Below the pieces are notes generated by a model. It saw only the letters and a list, made by a program, of their open reading frames with translations, did no database searches and was not told the DNA's origin. DNA of 23,785 nucleotides, from the NCBI GenBank assembly GCA_937902275.1, contig CALFNW010000088.1, positions 1 to 23,785 on the forward strand. The letters run 5' to 3'. The position numbers and the translations under genes are program-made. The DNA comes from UBA4717 sp002404395. Lineage in GTDB: Bacteria > Bacillota > Clostridia > Oscillospirales > CAG-272. Below, one piece after another: positions 21,515-23,785 of the stretch; the first letter of the stretch is position 1; every line of letters begins with the position of its first letter.

Positions 21515-22546
21515 TCACAGCCGCTTTATCGCCTTGTAAACCGGCTCAAGCAAAAGCCTCAACAAGCGCGCCGCGGCAAAGCATACGGCGAAGTTTATAA
21601 ACAGTATCTGCCATTTTGCATACGGCAGATGAGTATAGAAATATCCGTCGGTAATGTACGAGATCAGATACATTTCAAACGCGCAGGCCGAGATCTCACG
21701 GCATATTCTGCCCGCCGCCTTTGATAAGCGCGACCCGCCGACACGGTGCAGCATCAGGAAAAACGATACCGCGGCAATCGCAAGCGGCAGCTCGCCGTTG
21801 TCATTGAACAGCCACCACGGATATTCGTTCCGTGCGAACGCCCATCCTGCGGCGGTCTCAAAGCAGAGCGTCAGCGCAAACACCGCCGCGCAGAGCGCAT
21901 ACGGCGGCGAGCACTTGTATTTATGTATATACGCGCCGATGAGATAGTATGTAAGCGGATACAAAAATTCAAAAAAGTCGGGTAGGAAGTCGAACCATAT
22001 CCCCGTTACGATAAAGCTTTTGGCAGTTGTCGGCAACATCGTCAGAAGCACGAGCGAGCCGATAATTATTCTCTGCTCTTTTCTGCCTGTCGCCGCAAAT
22101 CCGGCGTTGATAAACGGTATCAGCAGCGCAAGTCCGAGATACATTCCCACGTACCAGGAATATCCGTCGTTACACCCGAGAACGTTTATGATGATCCTGC
22201 CGACTCCGCCCTCGGGCATCCCCTGAGCGCGTACCTTAAGCACTTCGGTCACGGTGATTATAACAAGGTATGAGATCACTACCGGCAAAAGCGAAAGATA
22301 ATGCCGCTTATCAAACCTGCGCTCCGACTGAAGATATCCGGTAAGCAGCAAAAACAGCGGCACGCAGATCAGCCCGATATAATGAAGCGCCATACGGGCG
22401 CACCACGCAGGCGAACGCAGGTCGAGCCCGAGCGTGCCCGAGTAGCTGAACATATGGGTCAGCATCACGAAAAAGATCGCAAACGCACGGATAATGTCAG
22501 GACCCGCTTTTCTGACCTTGATAACACCGATCGCCGATCCTGTCAC
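21515..22546 (-). CDS. Acyltransferase 3 family membrane protein
   Basis: This multi-pass membrane enzyme of the acyltransferase-3 (OafA/WecH-like) family transfers acetyl or other acyl groups to surface sugars. It has 343 residues and about ten membrane segments. The N-terminal GPDIIRAFAIFFVMLTHMF carries the family R and H residues; GLICVPLFLLLTGYL and YSWYVGMYLGLALLIPF are further family stretches. The frame starts at GTG, which is 1 nt from the esterase stop; its ribosome binding site is weak, so the start is uncertain. It pairs with the SGNH esterase as add-and-remove enzymes for acyl groups. Confidence 0.9.
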   Translation of the reverse strand: MTGSAIGVIKVRKAGPDIIRAFAIFFVMLTHMFSYSGTLGLDLRSPAWCARMALHYIGLICVPLFLLLTGYLQSERRFDKRHYLSLLPVVISYLVIITVTEVLKVRAQGMPEGGVGRIIINVLGCNDGYSWYVGMYLGLALLIPFINAGFAATGRKEQRIIIGSLVLLTMLPTTAKSFIVTGIWFDFLPDFFEFLYPLTYYLIGAYIHKYKCSPPYALCAAVFALTLCFETAAGWAFARNEYPWWLFNDNGELPLAIAAVSFFLMLHRVGGSRLSKAAGRICREISACAFEMYLISYITDGYFYTHLPYAKWQILFINFAVCFAAARLLRLLLEPVYKAIKRL

Positions 22547-22547
22547 G

Positions 22548-23627
22548 TCAGTTCACCATCAGCGCGGTAAGCTTTATCCATCTGCCCTCGGCTTTCGGAT
22601 TCTTGTCCTCCGCGACCCTAATAACCACGTTGTGTTCGCCCCCGCCGAGTCCGTCGGCAAGCACCGTGCGCTCGGACAGTCCGAAGCTGTACAGATCGTA
22701 CCGCTTGAAGTCTCCGCCGTCAATGCTGACGTCGATCATGCCGCACTCGGGCGAAAGACGCGAATACAGCGTCAGCTCGTTTCCGACAAAGCGCAGCGAA
22801 CATTCCGCTCCGACCTCATCCGACACGAGATTGCCGCCCTCTATGCTCCAACCCGCCGTATGCTCAAGTTTATTCGCGCGATAAAGTATCGGATCCGGAT
22901 GCACGCGCATAGCCAACGTATCGGGCAAAATCGTTTTCGGGGCAGGCTTTGTCCCCGCCGGAAGCTCAAGCGCGTTATCGATGAACTCAATAAGCGGACG
23001 TACCAACACCCTGTATCCGTTTTCGTTCGGATGATATGTGTCCGAGTAATATTTGCTCCATTCCTCATCGTTCGTTTTGTAATCCGGAGCCATAAAGTCA
23101 AGCAATGCCTGACCGAAGAACACCGAGTTGATATTGTAATGAGCGGCGACCGCGTCATGCGCCTGAGACGTGAACGCGTTGCGGTCCATAAACCTGTGCG
23201 CGGTATAAACGCATATTATATCTGTCATCGGGTCGTGCGCATAGATATTGCGGATTATCGACTCGTAGTATTCCTCCACCGTCGCGGTATCGTTGATGCC
23301 GGGGTAGTTGTCGTTGACCGCGTATTCGATAATTACGAGGTCGGGAGCCTTTTCAAGCACATCCTCCTTCAGCCTGTACAGCGCATAGGATGAACCGGTG
23401 CCGCCGACTGCCGCATTTATCATTTCGATCTCGGCGTTCGGATACTTTTCCTCCATATGCTTGTGAAAGAGCGTGCGCCAGCATTCGCCCGAAGAGCCCC
23501 CGCCGCAGGTGATCGAGCCGCCGAAATATGCGATTTTCAGCTTTTTTTGCTCCGTGAGCTTTATATACGTGTTCGCAAGCGCCTCACGGTAATTTATATA
23601 GTCTGAATATTTATTTGCGTTTTTCAT
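22548..23627 (-). CDS. SGNH/GDSL hydrolase (esterase)
   Basis: A 359-residue SGNH esterase, probably a carbohydrate deacetylase. The blocks are IAYFGGSITCGGG (Ser), INAAVGGTGSSYALYRL (Gly), IEYAVNDN (Asn) and DTYHPNENGY (Asp and His). After residue 230 a second, beta-rich domain follows, as in two-domain carbohydrate esterases. No signal peptide is seen, so it is likely cytoplasmic. AGGAGG precedes the ATG. It is the first gene of an operon with the acyltransferase. Confidence 0.92.
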   Translation of the reverse strand: MKNANKYSDYINYREALANTYIKLTEQKKLKIAYFGGSITCGGGSSGECWRTLFHKHMEEKYPNAEIEMINAAVGGTGSSYALYRLKEDVLEKAPDLVIIEYAVNDNYPGINDTATVEEYYESIIRNIYAHDPMTDIICVYTAHRFMDRNAFTSQAHDAVAAHYNINSVFFGQALLDFMAPDYKTNDEEWSKYYSDTYHPNENGYRVLVRPLIEFIDNALELPAGTKPAPKTILPDTLAMRVHPDPILYRANKLEHTAGWSIEGGNLVSDEVGAECSLRFVGNELTLYSRLSPECGMIDVSIDGGDFKRYDLYSFGLSERTVLADGLGGGEHNVVIRVAEDKNPKAEGRWIKLTALMVN

Positions 23628-23672
23628 TCACAGTTTCCTCCTCTTTCGTCAGAGCATTTTATCCGCATCGAA

Positions 23673-23702
23673 ATTATACCATTCCCGCATTTGATTTGTC
23701 AA
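23673..23702 (-). promoter_or_regulatory. Promoter of the esterase-acyltransferase operon
   Basis: Minus-strand TTGACA (23697-23702) and TATAAT (23673-23678) with an 18-bp spacer and a TGG extended -10. Confidence 0.85.
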
Positions 23703-23715
23703 CAATAATTACCAT

Positions 23716-23785
23716 AAAACCGCTGGTTTTTTGTAGTGTTACAATAGAAGTGAGACCGAAAGCAAGAAAAAGATAGAAAAAGTGA
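23716..23785 (+). promoter_or_regulatory. Outward-facing dyad at the right edge
   Basis: A small AAAACC-GCT-GGTTTT hairpin is followed by TTGTA-N4-TACAA (23731-23744) and ATAGAAGTG. The same motif lies at the left edge on the other strand. A plus-strand gene probably starts beyond the window. Confidence 0.4.

Noticed and set aside
22494..23393. Plus-strand 299-codon frame opposite the esterase gene
   Set aside because: Shadow of the esterase gene in a GC-rich region; Arg/Val-rich and without a ribosome binding site.

Overview
The window looks like chromosome of a spore-forming, Gram-positive Clostridia species, probably a gut Oscillospiraceae/Ruminococcaceae-type organism. The reasons are a SpoIVB-type sporulation protease, a tetrahydrofolate riboswitch in front of folT-folC, sigma-A promoters with TTGACA/TATAAT and 17-bp spacing, strong AGGAGG ribosome binding sites, and Firmicutes-type mobilization genes. 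No species can be named from the sequence alone.

Left part (1 to about 3,770): a mobilization module, probably one end of an integrated mobilizable element. It has a LexA/CI-like S24 repressor facing a small HTH protein across a double-operator divergent promoter, an oriT-like stretch full of hairpins, mobC, a HUH relaxase, an out-of-frame gene nested inside the relaxase gene, and a small protein of unknown function closed by a perfect terminator. A tRNA-Lys gene lies directly beyond, a likely but unproven insertion site. No integrase is inside the window.

Middle part (4,000 to 17,000): ordinary chromosomal genes. On the minus strand are a cell-wall amidase with nine 45-bp in-frame repeats plus an AEC transporter, and folT-folC under a THF riboswitch. 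On the plus strand are spoIVB, a Nudix hydrolase with trmL, and a polar amino-acid ABC transporter whose leader carries seven 8-bp tandem repeats. A DUF554 gene and a minus-strand run of S49 protease, RDD protein (frameshifted) and ogt complete this part. The S49 gene is preceded by two near-identical 95-bp structured repeats. The last of these supplies its ribosome binding site, and the same hairpin-plus-RBS module also sits in front of the amino-acid binding protein.

Right part (17,000 to 21,500): the most interesting locus. One strong promoter drives a 39-codon peptide gene that was easily missed, then a terminator or attenuator pair, then four tightly overlapping genes: an HPr-kinase-like P-loop protein, a PqqD-like protein, an S24/S26 signal-peptidase-like protein and a nucleotidyltransferase. 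The peptide has a leader-like half, a Ser-Gly boundary and a short acidic tail with one Cys. Together this resembles a ribosomally made, modified peptide (RiPP) pathway without any lasso cyclase, B2 protease or radical SAM enzyme in view. A FAD-dependent oxidoreductase is divergent from it.

Right edge (21,500 to 23,785): an acyltransferase-3 membrane protein and an SGNH/GDSL esterase form an operon with its own promoter. Both window ends carry the same outward-facing TTGTAG-N2-TTACAATAGA motif.
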